A DNA stretch of 20,454 nucleotides from Dehalococcoidales bacterium (GCA_028711795.1 JAQTRN010000002.1:1-20454); one strand, 5' to 3'. Counted from the first letter of the stretch, positions 6,485 through 14,662 are shown. Made by a program: numbers and translations. The notes: generated by a model from the letters alone, not told the origin.

Positions 6485-8731
6485 TTATGCCTTAGCACCA
6501 CCCCGCCCGACCCGGATGCCGATCCAGAAGACCAGAGCCAGGACCAGCAACGCTCCCATGCCTATTAAGGTATACTTAGCCCAGTCCGGAAATACGCTGA
6601 CGGTGAATGCCCTTATGGCTGACCAGTTACTCGCATTGGAGGCACCATCAATCGCCCGGACGCGCCAATAGTAGGCGGCATTGTCCCGCAGGGCGGGTAG
6701 CTCCTCGGTCTTGTCCAGTGTGTACCGTGTGGTCGGCAAATTCGGTTTGTTCAGCACCGTCTGCTGGAAAGCGGCGTCCAGCGCGATCTGCAGAGTGTAA
6801 CTGACGCCACTCGGGTCCGCCACTGGTTGCCACTCGAAAGTGGCCTTAGAACCCACGGTAGCACCTTCTTCAGGAACTGACAGCACTGGAGCGGGCGGTG
6901 GCTGTGATTCCATGGTGAAAGTGGTCCGGAGCGTTTGGGTAGCATCGCTGGCGGTAATACCATGTATGCCATGGATACTCGGTGGAGCATTGAAAGTGGC
7001 CGAGAACCCGCCGCTGGCATCGGCCGTGGTACTGGCGACCACGGTGTCATCGTACTTGATGGTTATGGTTCCCCTGAAGCCCTTACCCGTAATGGTGATG
7101 CTGGTGCCGACACTACCCGTGCTGGCGCTCAGCCCAACACTGACAGTGATATCGAAAATCGCGGTGGCGCTACTGGCGCCATCGGAAGCGGACACGGTGT
7201 AGTTCCCAATATCGAGTTCGGGTACTTCGAACTTGTCGCTGAAACTCCCGTTGGCATCGCTGGTGGCCGTCTTCACAGTGACATTACCGAAGCGGACCGT
7301 AATCGGCCGTCTCGCTCCGAAACCCGTTCCCAGGATGTTGACGGAAGCATTGATCTGGCCGGATGTTCTGCTTATCTCAATACGCGGCGTCGTGGCAAAA
7401 GTGGCGCTCGCCGAATAGGTCCCATCACTGACACGGATGGTATGGTTGCCGGTGGCGCTGGCCGGGGTGCTGATACTGGCGGTGAAACTGCCGTTGGCTT
7501 CAGTAGGGATGGTAGTAATTGGCGAGTTATCGAACTCGATTTCTACCGGCCGGCTGGCGCCATATCCGGTGCCATTGATGGTGATATTGCCACCGACCGG
7601 GCCACTGGCCGGACTGATAGCCAGATTTGTCAGGACAACGAAGTTTAGAGTAGTGGCATTGGTGCCATCGCTGGCCCGCAGCACGTGGGTCCCTCCGGGG
7701 CTGGTGGGGACGTTGAAAGTGGCCGTAAATGTGCCCGTACTGGTACTGGTAATTGTACTGGGAGTGGTACTGATATTCGTCCCATCCCAGGCCAGCGTTA
7801 TCCGCTGGTTGGCCAGGAAGCCGGATCCGTTGACGGTAACCCTGGTACCGGCGCCGCCGCTTGTGGGAGTGACACTTGTTGTGGCCAGTACTTGAAAAAT
7901 GGCGCTGGCGGAGTACAGGCCGTCGGTTGCGGTGACTACAGGACTGCGGTTAGCGGTGGTTGGGACCCGGAATGTTGCGCTGAAGGATCCGGTAGTCCCC
8001 GTAGCTACTGATGAAGGAGTGGTTGCTATGGTCGTGCCGTTATAAGTAATGACTATTGTTCGGCTAGCCCGGAAGCCATTACCACTGACTGTCACCACCG
8101 TATCTGGAATGCCGGAGGTTGGGGAGAGAGAGACAGACGATAGGACGGAGAAAGAAGCCGAGGCGCTGTTGCTATTATCGGTAGCAGTGACAGTGTGGCT
8201 GCTGGCAACGGCGGCCGGTATAGTGAATGTTCCCGTAAAACTACCACTGGCATTGCTGGCAGCGGTAGTAATGGCGGCGGTATCGAAGCGGATGGTGATA
8301 GCTCGGCTGGCCATGAAGCCGGTGCCGGTGACTATCAGTTGGTCCCCCACGTACGCCGATGCTTTATCGAGAGTTATTCCGGGGACCACGGTAAAGGTGG
8401 CGTTAGCGAAGTTGGTGCCTGAAGTCTCAACCCGGACAATATAGGAGCCGGTTGGGGCCGGCGTGACGTTGAAGGCCGCATTGATTGTGCCCCCGGCAGT
8501 AACAGTACCGCTGGTGACGGATTCAAAGATCGTACCGAAGGCAAAGTGTATGTGGAAAGCGACGCTTGGTGTGAAGCCACTACCTGTAACTGAGACCGAT
8601 GTTCCCACCACCCCACTGGTGGACGATAAGGACACTGTCTGGGCCATGGCTGGCACCGCCAGTGCCATCAATAGAATAAGCGATATGATAATTGACGCGA
8701 GCGATATTGATACAATTCTCAGGTATTTCAT
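6485..8731 (-). CDS. Secreted, membrane-anchored protein with seven IPT/TIG repeats
   Basis: A 748-residue surface protein. Residues 1-30 form a signal peptide (hydrophobic core, AMA then Q31). Seven immunoglobulin-like IPT/TIG repeats of about 80 residues start near 33, 119, 200, 286, 370, 451 and 532, each opening with a pattern like LSPTSG...V.GTGF and ending with a ..ATF.V strand. A different domain, fibronectin-III-like (PPAPVLSVPEEGATVG to WRVRAIDGAS...FTV), spans about 611-712. A single membrane helix at 720-740 and a short basic tail (R.GRGGAKA) anchor the C-terminus, so the repeats face outward. There is no catalytic motif. The likely role is adhesion, substrate display or a cell-surface scaffold; ligand unknown. 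AGGGGG lies just before the ATG. The long plus-strand open frames across this gene are shadows of its biased codons. Confidence 0.85.
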   Translation of the reverse strand: MKYLRIVSISLASIIISLILLMALAVPAMAQTVSLSSTSGVVGTSVSVTGSGFTPSVAFHIHFAFGTIFESVTSGTVTAGGTINAAFNVTPAPTGSYIVRVETSGTNFANATFTVVPGITLDKASAYVGDQLIVTGTGFMASRAITIRFDTAAITTAASNASGSFTGTFTIPAAVASSHTVTATDNSNSASASFSVLSSVSLSPTSGIPDTVVTVSGNGFRASRTIVITYNGTTIATTPSSVATGTTGSFSATFRVPTTANRSPVVTATDGLYSASAIFQVLATTSVTPTSGGAGTRVTVNGSGFLANQRITLAWDGTNISTTPSTITSTSTGTFTATFNVPTSPGGTHVLRASDGTNATTLNFVVLTNLAISPASGPVGGNITINGTGYGASRPVEIEFDNSPITTIPTEANGSFTASISTPASATGNHTIRVSDGTYSASATFATTPRIEISRTSGQINASVNILGTGFGARRPITVRFGNVTVKTATSDANGSFSDKFEVPELDIGNYTVSASDGASSATAIFDITVSVGLSASTGSVGTSITITGKGFRGTITIKYDDTVVASTTADASGGFSATFNAPPSIHGIHGITASDATQTLRTTFTMESQPPPAPVLSVPEEGATVGSKATFEWQPVADPSGVSYTLQIALDAAFQQTVLNKPNLPTTRYTLDKTEELPALRDNAAYYWRVRAIDGASNASNWSAIRAFTVSVFPDWAKYTLIGMGALLVLALVFWIGIRVGRGGAKA

Positions 8732-8760
8732 TGTCTACCCCCTAAGATAATATAACGACC

Positions 8761-8780
8761 AACTAACCAATAAGTTAGTT
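8761..8780. repeat. Inverted repeat upstream of the TIG-repeat gene
   Basis: AACTAAC (8761-8767) and GTTAGTT (8774-8780) form a perfect 7-bp inverted repeat with a 6-base loop in the AT-rich gap between the divergent TIG gene and the PtsI remnant. It lies 30 bases before the TIG start, the position of an operator or leader hairpin. No convincing -35/-10 pair could be assigned around it. Confidence 0.35.
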
Positions 8781-8796
8781 TACTAGAGTCGGTCAG

Positions 8797-9189
8797 ATGC
8801 CGGGCTTCTTGTCGTGTTTTCTGGCCTCTATAAATAGAGGATACATTGCTCCGGGGGTAGTGGCAAGCCCCTGGCAAAATGGAATAGATCTCGACCGGCT
8901 GGACGTTCGGCTGGTCGCTCAGACCGTTCGGGCAGCACACGCGGCTGGCATCCGGGTTAGTTTGTGTGGTGAAATAGCAGGTGATTCCCTGGCAGTGTCC
9001 ATCATACTTGGGCTGGGTGTGGATGAGCTCAGCGCTAACCCGCCGGCTATTCCCGCTATTAAGCGGACTATTGCCCGGCTGACTCTGGCCGGTGCCGAAG
9101 ATATGGCGAAGGCGGTATTAGACCTGGATTCTCCCGAAGAAATAAGACAGTATGTAGCCGGTAGGCTTCAGCCTGGTACTCTTCCCTAG
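8797..9189 (+). pseudogene. C-terminal remnant of PTS enzyme I (PEP-utilising enzyme)
   Basis: The open frame encodes 130 residues, of which about 35-121 match the extreme C-terminus of phosphoenolpyruvate-protein phosphotransferase: AAHAAGIRVSLCGEIAGD, with the catalytic-type cysteine at C57, then LGLGVDELSANPPAIPAIK and LDLDSPEEIRQYV. Enzyme I normally has about 570 residues, so more than four fifths is missing; the HPr-binding and phosphohistidine domains are absent. Residues 1-34 resemble nothing expected just upstream (no TNDL..Y..A.DR segment) in any frame I read. No good ribosome site precedes 8797; an alternative start is GTG 8860. The likeliest reading is a decayed fragment left by a deletion. 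A small expressed C-domain protein is possible, as the reading frame has stayed open. Confidence 0.6.
8825..8840. repeat. Short palindrome near the PtsI remnant
   Basis: CCTCTA and TAGAGG flank TAAA (6-bp perfect arms). It sits about 55 bases before the region homologous to enzyme I begins. A short repeat like this can occur by chance; it is recorded because it lies close to the point where the homology breaks off. Confidence 0.25.
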
Positions 9190-9195
9190 AGGATA

Positions 9196-11724
9196 TCACC
9201 GTCTTGGGGTCAGAGGCTGTCTTTTGGGTTTAGCTTCGGCTAATGAAAGCTGCAGATTGATGGTATTGAATACTTCGACAACCCTGGGATCGAATTGCTT
9301 GCCAGCGCACTGTTTCAATTCGTCCAGACCTTCTTCCGGTGTCAGCACTCGCTCACGGTAAGGTCGTTGTGAGGTCATGGCATCGTAAGCATCAGCTACG
9401 GCAATAATGCGGGCCTCGAGGGGGATATTATCCCCTTTTAGTCCGGTCGGATACCCGTTGCCATCATACCTCTCATGGTGATACTGCACCGCCGACAGGC
9501 ATTCTTTCAAAGCGTCGATATGTTTGATAATGGCAACACCCAAAGACGGGTGAGCGCGTATCGGCTCCCATTCCTCGGGAGTCAAAGGGCCCGGTTTCTC
9601 CAGGATATCATCGGAAACCCCGATTTTACCGATATCATGCAGCAGGGCGGCGGCTCGGATAGCATCAACTTTATCTCTGGGGCAACCCAGAGCTTCGGCA
9701 ATATCGGTGGCATACCGGGCTACCTTCTTGGAGTGACCATAGGTGTAGTGGTCTTTGGCGTCCACTGTGGCCGCCAGAGCGTAAATGGTGCTCAAGATCA
9801 CAGAGCTACTCTCCGGGCCCACCTCCATCCGTATTACCTCGGAAAGGACAGCCTCAGAGGCCAGGCAAATCCGGTTTCTGCCAGTCTGCTTGGAAGAATA
9901 AAGGGCGGCATCCACCGTGCGGATAAGCTCTTCGCGCATCACGCCATCATTTGGCCAAGCGGCGATACCGATACTGCAGGTCAGCGGAATGCCTTTGTTG
10001 TCCATGTGGACTTCGATTTGCCGGCGTATTCTCTCGGCTACACGGCGGGCACCGTCAATCGAGGTCTGGGGTAACAGTATGGTAAACTCGTCGCCGCCGT
10101 ACCGGAAGGCGATATCTACGTTTCTGATCGAGTCTTTGATGTAATGACTTATCTGTCTGAGAACATCGTCACCGGCCAGGTGGCCGTAAATATCGTTGTA
10201 TGATTTGAAAAGGTCCAGGTCCAGGAAGAGCAACGAGAATATTTTGCCAAAACGAGAACATCTGGCGATTTCCTCGTCGAGGCGCTGATGAAAATAGCGG
10301 TGATTATAGAGTCCGGTCAGCTCATCAGTATTGGCTCTTTGCTTAGCTTGGGCGTATAACTGAGCGTTCTCGATGACTACCGCGGCATCGTGTGACAGGG
10401 TCATCAATACTTCCATATCATCGGCTGAGTAGAAACCACGCGGCAGCTTTTTGCTGATTACCAGGATACCTGTAAGCTTATGTTTGCTCATTATCGGACA
10501 GAATAGCTCGATGCCGATAGCATCAAGGGCGTTTCTTTCCACTTCCCAGAGCCCCTTAAACTCCGGGGCGATATCTATGGTCTCACGCGAGAGTGGCTTA
10601 TTCTCCTGGGAAAGCCAGGTCACTATCTGGCTCTTATCGCGAAGTCGCAGGGGGACCACTGGCTCTTCTTCATTCAGTCGCTCGGCGAATTGGGAGTTGA
10701 AGTACCCATTACTGGGTAGTAATAGGGTCGCCTGACTGGCATGAAGCGCCTTGACTATCGGCCGCAGCATGGCCTCGGCCAGTTCTTTCAGTTCGAGTAC
10801 ATTACTCATCCGGCTGGCGAAATGGAGGACCATTTCACGGGAGTCGTAGCTCTTGCCGTAGAAGAGTTTGTCTACCCACTGTTGAATGGATTTCCTGATG
10901 GGGTTGAACAGCCAGGCCATTAGTATGGCAGTGATGATAATAGTTATGGGACTCGCGGCGTTGTTCCAGGACTGCAGTACCCGGTCTAGACCGGCCAGTA
11001 TTACCAGGTAGATGGCGGTAATGCAAACCGTAATACCGGAATAAACCAGACCTCTTCTCATCACCACTCTGACATCCAGTAACTGGTATCTCATGATGGC
11101 GTAGGTCAGCACCAGGGCGTTACTCAGATGGCCGATGTGGTCGAGGGCGTAAGTCTGTTCCGGCAAGGCTTCAAACAAGGTACCAAAGACCGTCAGGAAA
11201 CCGACGCCAAGCAGCAAATAAACAATCCGGTTCCGGTGTTCCGGGCTCCGCGAGCTGCGGTAGCTTTTAATCAGGGAATAGACGGCCGTGCCGGTAAAGA
11301 AGGCGCCGCAGGCAGTCAGGACATAGAGCCATGCTCCATAGTTATTGTATACGGTACCCTCGCCCAGGGTAAGTGTATTTCTGGGGATGTAACCCAGAGC
11401 AATCAGGACAGCGATTGCCGCCAGACAACCATAACCCAGGTTAGCGATAAGCCTGCTGCTTTTATGTACATAAGTGCTGATGAAATGCGAGTAGGCAATG
11501 ATTGACCATGAGGAAAAGAAAGGAATAAATTTGAACCATAGCCAGGACTGCGATGCCGTAAAATCGGCGTGGGCCATAAAGCTTGTCAGGCTCCAGCCAG
11601 CAGAAGCGATCAGGTAGACCAGGAATAGCGTCCTTAGCCTGGTCGGTGCGTATCGTAGCGCAATCGCGATCAGTATGAAATAGATCAGAAGGGTGACAAA
11701 CTGAACTATCGTACCGCTGCCCAT
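9196..11724 (-). CDS. Membrane sensor with GAF, GGDEF and HD-GYP domains (c-di-GMP turnover)
   Basis: An 842-residue signalling protein. The N-terminal 275 residues hold about eight hydrophobic segments, the first seven in the histidine-kinase-type 7TM sensor pattern and the last at about 260-273. A GAF domain follows (about 300-455), then GGDEF (about 462-620) and HD-GYP (about 645-815). The diguanylate cyclase motif is intact (RYGGDEF, 541-547), and an inhibitory RxxD site (R534-D537) lies five residues before it. The phosphodiesterase half has HDIGKIG (696-702) and HHERYDGNGYP (749-759), both canonical. It could both make and break c-di-GMP, with the membrane part and GAF choosing the balance. 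AGGA lies just before the ATG. It lies 222 bases after GH3 and converges on the PtsI remnant. No motility or exopolysaccharide genes are nearby to suggest an output. Confidence 0.9.
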   Translation of the reverse strand: MGSGTIVQFVTLLIYFILIAIALRYAPTRLRTLFLVYLIASAGWSLTSFMAHADFTASQSWLWFKFIPFFSSWSIIAYSHFISTYVHKSSRLIANLGYGCLAAIAVLIALGYIPRNTLTLGEGTVYNNYGAWLYVLTACGAFFTGTAVYSLIKSYRSSRSPEHRNRIVYLLLGVGFLTVFGTLFEALPEQTYALDHIGHLSNALVLTYAIMRYQLLDVRVVMRRGLVYSGITVCITAIYLVILAGLDRVLQSWNNAASPITIIITAILMAWLFNPIRKSIQQWVDKLFYGKSYDSREMVLHFASRMSNVLELKELAEAMLRPIVKALHASQATLLLPSNGYFNSQFAERLNEEEPVVPLRLRDKSQIVTWLSQENKPLSRETIDIAPEFKGLWEVERNALDAIGIELFCPIMSKHKLTGILVISKKLPRGFYSADDMEVLMTLSHDAAVVIENAQLYAQAKQRANTDELTGLYNHRYFHQRLDEEIARCSRFGKIFSLLFLDLDLFKSYNDIYGHLAGDDVLRQISHYIKDSIRNVDIAFRYGGDEFTILLPQTSIDGARRVAERIRRQIEVHMDNKGIPLTCSIGIAAWPNDGVMREELIRTVDAALYSSKQTGRNRICLASEAVLSEVIRMEVGPESSSVILSTIYALAATVDAKDHYTYGHSKKVARYATDIAEALGCPRDKVDAIRAAALLHDIGKIGVSDDILEKPGPLTPEEWEPIRAHPSLGVAIIKHIDALKECLSAVQYHHERYDGNGYPTGLKGDNIPLEARIIAVADAYDAMTSQRPYRERVLTPEEGLDELKQCAGKQFDPRVVEVFNTINLQLSLAEAKPKRQPLTPRR

Positions 11725-11732
11725 TTTCCTAT

Positions 11733-11796
11733 TCGTCCTGTTGAGTAGTAATCCAAGTATATTAGTCCTACCCTAATTTAAGGCGGAACAGGACGA
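11733..11796. repeat. Perfect 10-bp inverted repeat upstream of the c-di-GMP sensor
   Basis: TCGTCCTGTT (11733-11742) and AACAGGACGA (11787-11796) are exact inverted copies 44 bases apart, just before the sensor start at 11724. They could be operator half-sites around an AT-rich promoter or the stem of a leader. By my rough estimate about one such pair is expected by chance in a window this size, so the position is what makes it notable. Confidence 0.35.
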
Positions 11797-11946
11797 TAGT
11801 AAATCCCCCAAAGGGACTAGTAGGCAAGGTACTTTAGGGTCTTAGCTTTTTGGTGGCAAAAGAATATACCTCCGCGTGCTCATGGGGGAAATGAGCTGGT
11901 TGAACCGGGCGGAATATGGGTAGAGGCCTCCGGTAGTGGCTGCAGT
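11797..11946. other. Rest of the gap between GH3 gene and sensor gene
   Basis: I see no open frame, RNA gene or convincing promoter here. On the minus strand the segment just after the GH3 stop has the GGAGGCCTC palindrome but no T-run after it, so a terminator is not established. Confidence 0.4.
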
Positions 11947-13575
11947 TTAAGCTGGATGGACCGATTCCTTATCGGAAACCGTCTTACTCTCTTCGCCCGT
12001 CAGGGTAGACAGTACTCCATCTGCCGGGTTGATGTGAGGCGGTTTGAGGTGTGCGGGATCGGAACCAGCGGCCTGTCGCTTGGCGATATATCCCTGGAAG
12101 GCGCCGCCGGGCAGGAGGGATACTTCCAGCAGGTTGAAACCCTGGGCTCCTACCATGCTGGCATAATCCTCTTTTATTAACCGGAGTTGCTTGTCAATCG
12201 CCGTGGTTATCTCCTTAATGTCACGGCTCCCGTTTCGCAGCTCCAGGTAGATGTGCAGTATGGGTCCTTCGCGCTTTTCCTTACGTGCCACCCAGTCCAC
12301 ATAGTCCAGCCCCGAGTTTTCTATCGCCTGCCAGACTACCTTTTCGGTCAGTGAAGCGCCACCGAAATCAAGGATATTATCTGCCCGGCTGTAAAATATC
12401 ATCTGCGGGATATTAATATTAAGTCTGGCATTACGTAATGCTGTTATCTGGACCATGTCATTGAGCATGTACCTGACAAAAGCCCCACCGTGGAAATTGG
12501 TGAGGACGATCACATACCGCTCTCCAGGGACCACTTCATTCAGTAACCGGGTCGCTGGCAGGTAGGTATGGTCCAAGGCCCATCTGGCGTAGTCTTTCTC
12601 CGGCATGAACTCCAGAAGATTGAAATAGGGCAGAAAAGTCATGTCCCCGTAGTCCCAGGTCTGCATCGCCACCATGACACATTCGGTCGCCCCGTAAACG
12701 TCCAGCGGGTATCTGCCCCACATTTCTTTGATTCGCTCTCGATATACCTGAGAGTCAGTACCGGATGACACCAGTCCTTTCAATGTCCACACGTCTCTGG
12801 GCAATAACTTCCGCCCGGCCATTTTGCTCTTGATCATTGCCCTTAGCATACGCGAGAGAAGTTTCGGTTTGGTCAGCATGGGTAAAACTCTCTTAAGCCC
12901 GCCTCCCTGACCAAAGCGTTCACCAATGGCGACCAGCATGATGGATAGCCCGGCCATCATATCTATCCCTTCCGACATTCCCATCTTAAAACCCTCTTCC
13001 AGCCGCTGCTGAAAGGGCATACTTTCTACCGTTTCTATGGGAGGTAAGAAGTCGAAGATACTCTCGTCTGCCAGCCGGTGCGCCCAGCAGCCGCTGGCGT
13101 AGGGGGGTGGTGCCAGCCCGTAGAGAAACTTGTCGTGTTCCCGGATAGCGACTTCGCCCCTTTCCTTACAGGAGGCAAACAACAGTAATGCGAGGAAGGC
13201 GTCGCCCAGTTCCCGGTAAAGGCGCTGGGTGACCGGCACCCATTTAAAAGAGAGTTCAGCGGACCGGCCGGAGGTACGCTGCCATAACATTGGCTTCTCC
13301 GGGAGTGCCGCCTCTATCTGATCGGGCAGGTAGGGAGTATAGTCAGCATAGGTAGTGATGGGTACTCGCTCACGAAACTCCTCGATGCTGCCCGGATGGG
13401 CGCCATGAAGCAGTTTTTTGCCCAGTTCGCATTTCTGGAGTAGTTCCAACTGCTCCAGCAGTAACTGCTGCTGGATGCCCATGAATTGCTCGATGTCAAG
13501 GTTGACGAAGCCGCAATATTTGCCCCACAGCTCCGTAGTCCGCCCATCTCTTAGAAGCTCAACTGCCTCCGGCAT
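11947..13575 (-). CDS. GH3 auxin-responsive promoter family protein (acyl-adenylate/amide synthetase-like)
   Basis: A 542-residue member of the GH3 family of the ANL superfamily. Plant GH3 enzymes adenylate a carboxylic acid with ATP and transfer it to an amino acid; bacterial members are poorly characterised (family knowledge). Visible signatures: RVPITTYADYTPYL (70-83), the nucleotide-binding loop region QRTSGRSAELSFKWVPVT (99-116), DVYGATECV (292-300), RYVIVLTN (353-360), SRADNILDFGGASLTE (396-411) and a C-terminal GGAFQGYIAKRQA...LKPPHI (490-515). Compared with the usual SGTSxGxxK and YRxGD motifs the loop reads SGRSAELSFK and the second site VRYMLNDMV, so adenylation may be altered. AGGAGG precedes the ATG. 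The tail after residue 516 is low complexity. Substrate unknown; it may be an acyl-acid activation enzyme or have lost activity. Confidence 0.85.
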   Translation of the reverse strand: MPEAVELLRDGRTTELWGKYCGFVNLDIEQFMGIQQQLLLEQLELLQKCELGKKLLHGAHPGSIEEFRERVPITTYADYTPYLPDQIEAALPEKPMLWQRTSGRSAELSFKWVPVTQRLYRELGDAFLALLLFASCKERGEVAIREHDKFLYGLAPPPYASGCWAHRLADESIFDFLPPIETVESMPFQQRLEEGFKMGMSEGIDMMAGLSIMLVAIGERFGQGGGLKRVLPMLTKPKLLSRMLRAMIKSKMAGRKLLPRDVWTLKGLVSSGTDSQVYRERIKEMWGRYPLDVYGATECVMVAMQTWDYGDMTFLPYFNLLEFMPEKDYARWALDHTYLPATRLLNEVVPGERYVIVLTNFHGGAFVRYMLNDMVQITALRNARLNINIPQMIFYSRADNILDFGGASLTEKVVWQAIENSGLDYVDWVARKEKREGPILHIYLELRNGSRDIKEITTAIDKQLRLIKEDYASMVGAQGFNLLEVSLLPGGAFQGYIAKRQAAGSDPAHLKPPHINPADGVLSTLTGEESKTVSDKESVHPA

Positions 13576-13606
13576 TAGTCGCCTCCTTCACTCAGTTTTG
13601 GCTGAG

Positions 13607-13636
13607 AGTGTAACAGGATTGGGGGGTCTTTGGCAA
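13607..13636 (-). promoter_or_regulatory. Candidate promoter for the GH3 gene
   Basis: On the minus strand TTGCCA (13636-13631) is followed by an 18-base spacer and TACACT (13612-13607), 5 of 6 and 4 of 6 matches to consensus. Transcription would start near 13600 and give a leader of about 25 bases before the GH3 start at 13575. A CTCAG/CTGAG hairpin lies within this leader. Confidence 0.35.
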
Positions 13637-13717
13637 GGGATTATGTTCTTATTCGCGATACAGGCTAATAGGTATCCTGGGTCACGATCGAGAAGTCAAT
13701 GGTAACATTTTAATAGG

Positions 13718-13747
13718 TTGGTAGTTTTGAGTTATTATTGATAAACT
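13718..13747 (+). promoter_or_regulatory. Candidate promoter for the P-loop kinase gene
   Basis: TTGGTA (13718-13723), an 18-base spacer and TAAACT (13742-13747) lie in an AT-rich stretch 20 bases before the gene at 13767. Each box matches 4 of 6 consensus positions, so this is only plausible. The 191-base gap is divergent, with GH3 on the other side. Confidence 0.3.
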
Positions 13748-13766
13748 AGAGGAAAATGAGGATAGA

Positions 13767-14330
13767 ATGAGAGTCATTGGCGCTATCGGCCAGAACGGGT
13801 CGGGGAAAGACGAGGTACTCAAATACCTTCGCAGTCGATACGGAGTGCCCTTCCTCTCCACCGGCGACATAGTCCGAGGTATCGCTGCCAGAGAAGGCGT
13901 CGAACCGACCAGGGACAATCTGCAGCGGATTTCAGAGAGATACTTCCGCCAGTTTAGTCAGGGCTATTTCGTGAAGTTGCTGGCCGAACAGGTACAGCAA
14001 GACAGGCGACCGGTCACCGGCATAAGCGGCATACGGTCGCTTGAGGATGTTACCATACTCAAGAATATCTTCGGGAAAGACTTCATTCTAATCAATGTAT
14101 ATGTTAGCGACCCGCGGGAACGTTACTCCAGGGTGTACCAGAGACGTGAAGCTAGAGACCCACAGGATTATGCGCAGTTCCAGCAGCAGGATGAAGCCGA
14201 AGAAAAAATCTTTCACACTCAGGAAGCCGTTAAGTATGCCGACTATTCGATCAGTAATGATGGTACTCTGACTGATTTGCATCGAGAGATTGACAGATTA
14301 GTGGTAACGGGAAAGGTGCTGACGGCTTAG
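13767..14330 (+). CDS. UPF0200-like P-loop nucleotide kinase
   Basis: A 187-residue P-loop NTPase close to the archaeal UPF0200 family and to dephospho-CoA kinase/adenylate-kinase-like proteins. The Walker A is G8-QNGSG-K14 followed by D15 in place of the usual Ser/Thr. Next come FLSTGDIVRG (31-40), EGVEPTRDNLQ (45-55), SGIRSLEDV (88-96) and an FILINVYVSDPRERYSRV segment (108-125), which together match the UPF0200 layout. Charged stretches (QRREARDPQDYAQFQQQDEAEE) resemble the lid region of small kinases. ATG is preceded by AGGA. It opens a plus-strand run of four genes ending with the M20 hydrolase. Substrate unknown; phosphoryl acceptors such as a nucleotide or CoA precursor are possible. 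A bacterial copy of a mostly archaeal type suggests transfer, as an inference. Confidence 0.8.
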   Translation: MRVIGAIGQNGSGKDEVLKYLRSRYGVPFLSTGDIVRGIAAREGVEPTRDNLQRISERYFRQFSQGYFVKLLAEQVQQDRRPVTGISGIRSLEDVTILKNIFGKDFILINVYVSDPRERYSRVYQRREARDPQDYAQFQQQDEAEEKIFHTQEAVKYADYSISNDGTLTDLHREIDRLVVTGKVLTA

Positions 14331-14382
14331 CCCGGCGGGTCACCCGGTATTTGACATAGTAGACAAATCTCAGGAGGGAAAG

Positions 14383-14646
14383 ATGGTGGATGTGATAGCC
14401 AGAATTATCTCGCAGCGGGGTACCTGCGCCGCCGGCCATAAGGTGGGTGGTGAGTTTGTCATCGGGCAGGAGACTCCTCGTGGCTTGTGCTCCTGGGCGT
14501 TCTATGTTCTATTCCCTTTTGCGACGGCCCTCCAGTCTGGTGGTTCTTTCCCCTGGGAAGACAGTCCCGACCAGGCTATTGTTGCCTGCCCGGACCCAAC
14601 CAACCCAGTGGTATTCGAATTGAGACGCGTGCCAAAGTCTAAATGA
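14383..14646 (+). CDS. TIGR04076-family small protein
   Basis: An 87-residue protein that fits the TIGR04076 family: a cysteine-glycine-His segment (RGTCAAGHKVGGEF, 12-25), then RGLCSWAFYVLFPF (33-46), a GGSFPW (53-58) and a CPDPTNPVVFELRR ending (69-82). C15, H19, C36 and C69 could bind a metal or cluster, but this is only suggested by their conservation as I recall it. The function of the family is not established. AGGAGGG lies 8 bases before the ATG. It follows the kinase gene after 52 bases, and the Lin0512 gene, with its own promoter, comes next. Confidence 0.75.
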   Translation: MVDVIARIISQRGTCAAGHKVGGEFVIGQETPRGLCSWAFYVLFPFATALQSGGSFPWEDSPDQAIVACPDPTNPVVFELRRVPKSK

Positions 14647-14662
14647 CCTCTGACTCTTCCGG

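Noticed and set aside
6935..7648. 237-residue open frame antisense to the TIG gene
   Set aside because: It is a glycine/aspartate-rich shadow of the repeat codons with no ribosome site or recognisable domain; the minus-strand gene has signal peptide, repeats and anchor.
9230..9243. TTAGC-TTCG-GCTAA hairpin near the end of the sensor gene
   Set aside because: A five-base stem inside coding sequence with no T-run on either side; likely chance.
9475..10074. 199-residue plus-strand frame over the sensor gene
   Set aside because: The minus strand here encodes canonical GGDEF and HD-GYP motifs; the plus frame has no domain signature.
14331..14382. CGGG-TCA-CCCG stem after the kinase stop as a terminator, and TTGACA at about 14353 as a promoter
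   Set aside because: The stem is only four base pairs without a T-run, and no -10 box lies at the right distance from TTGACA.
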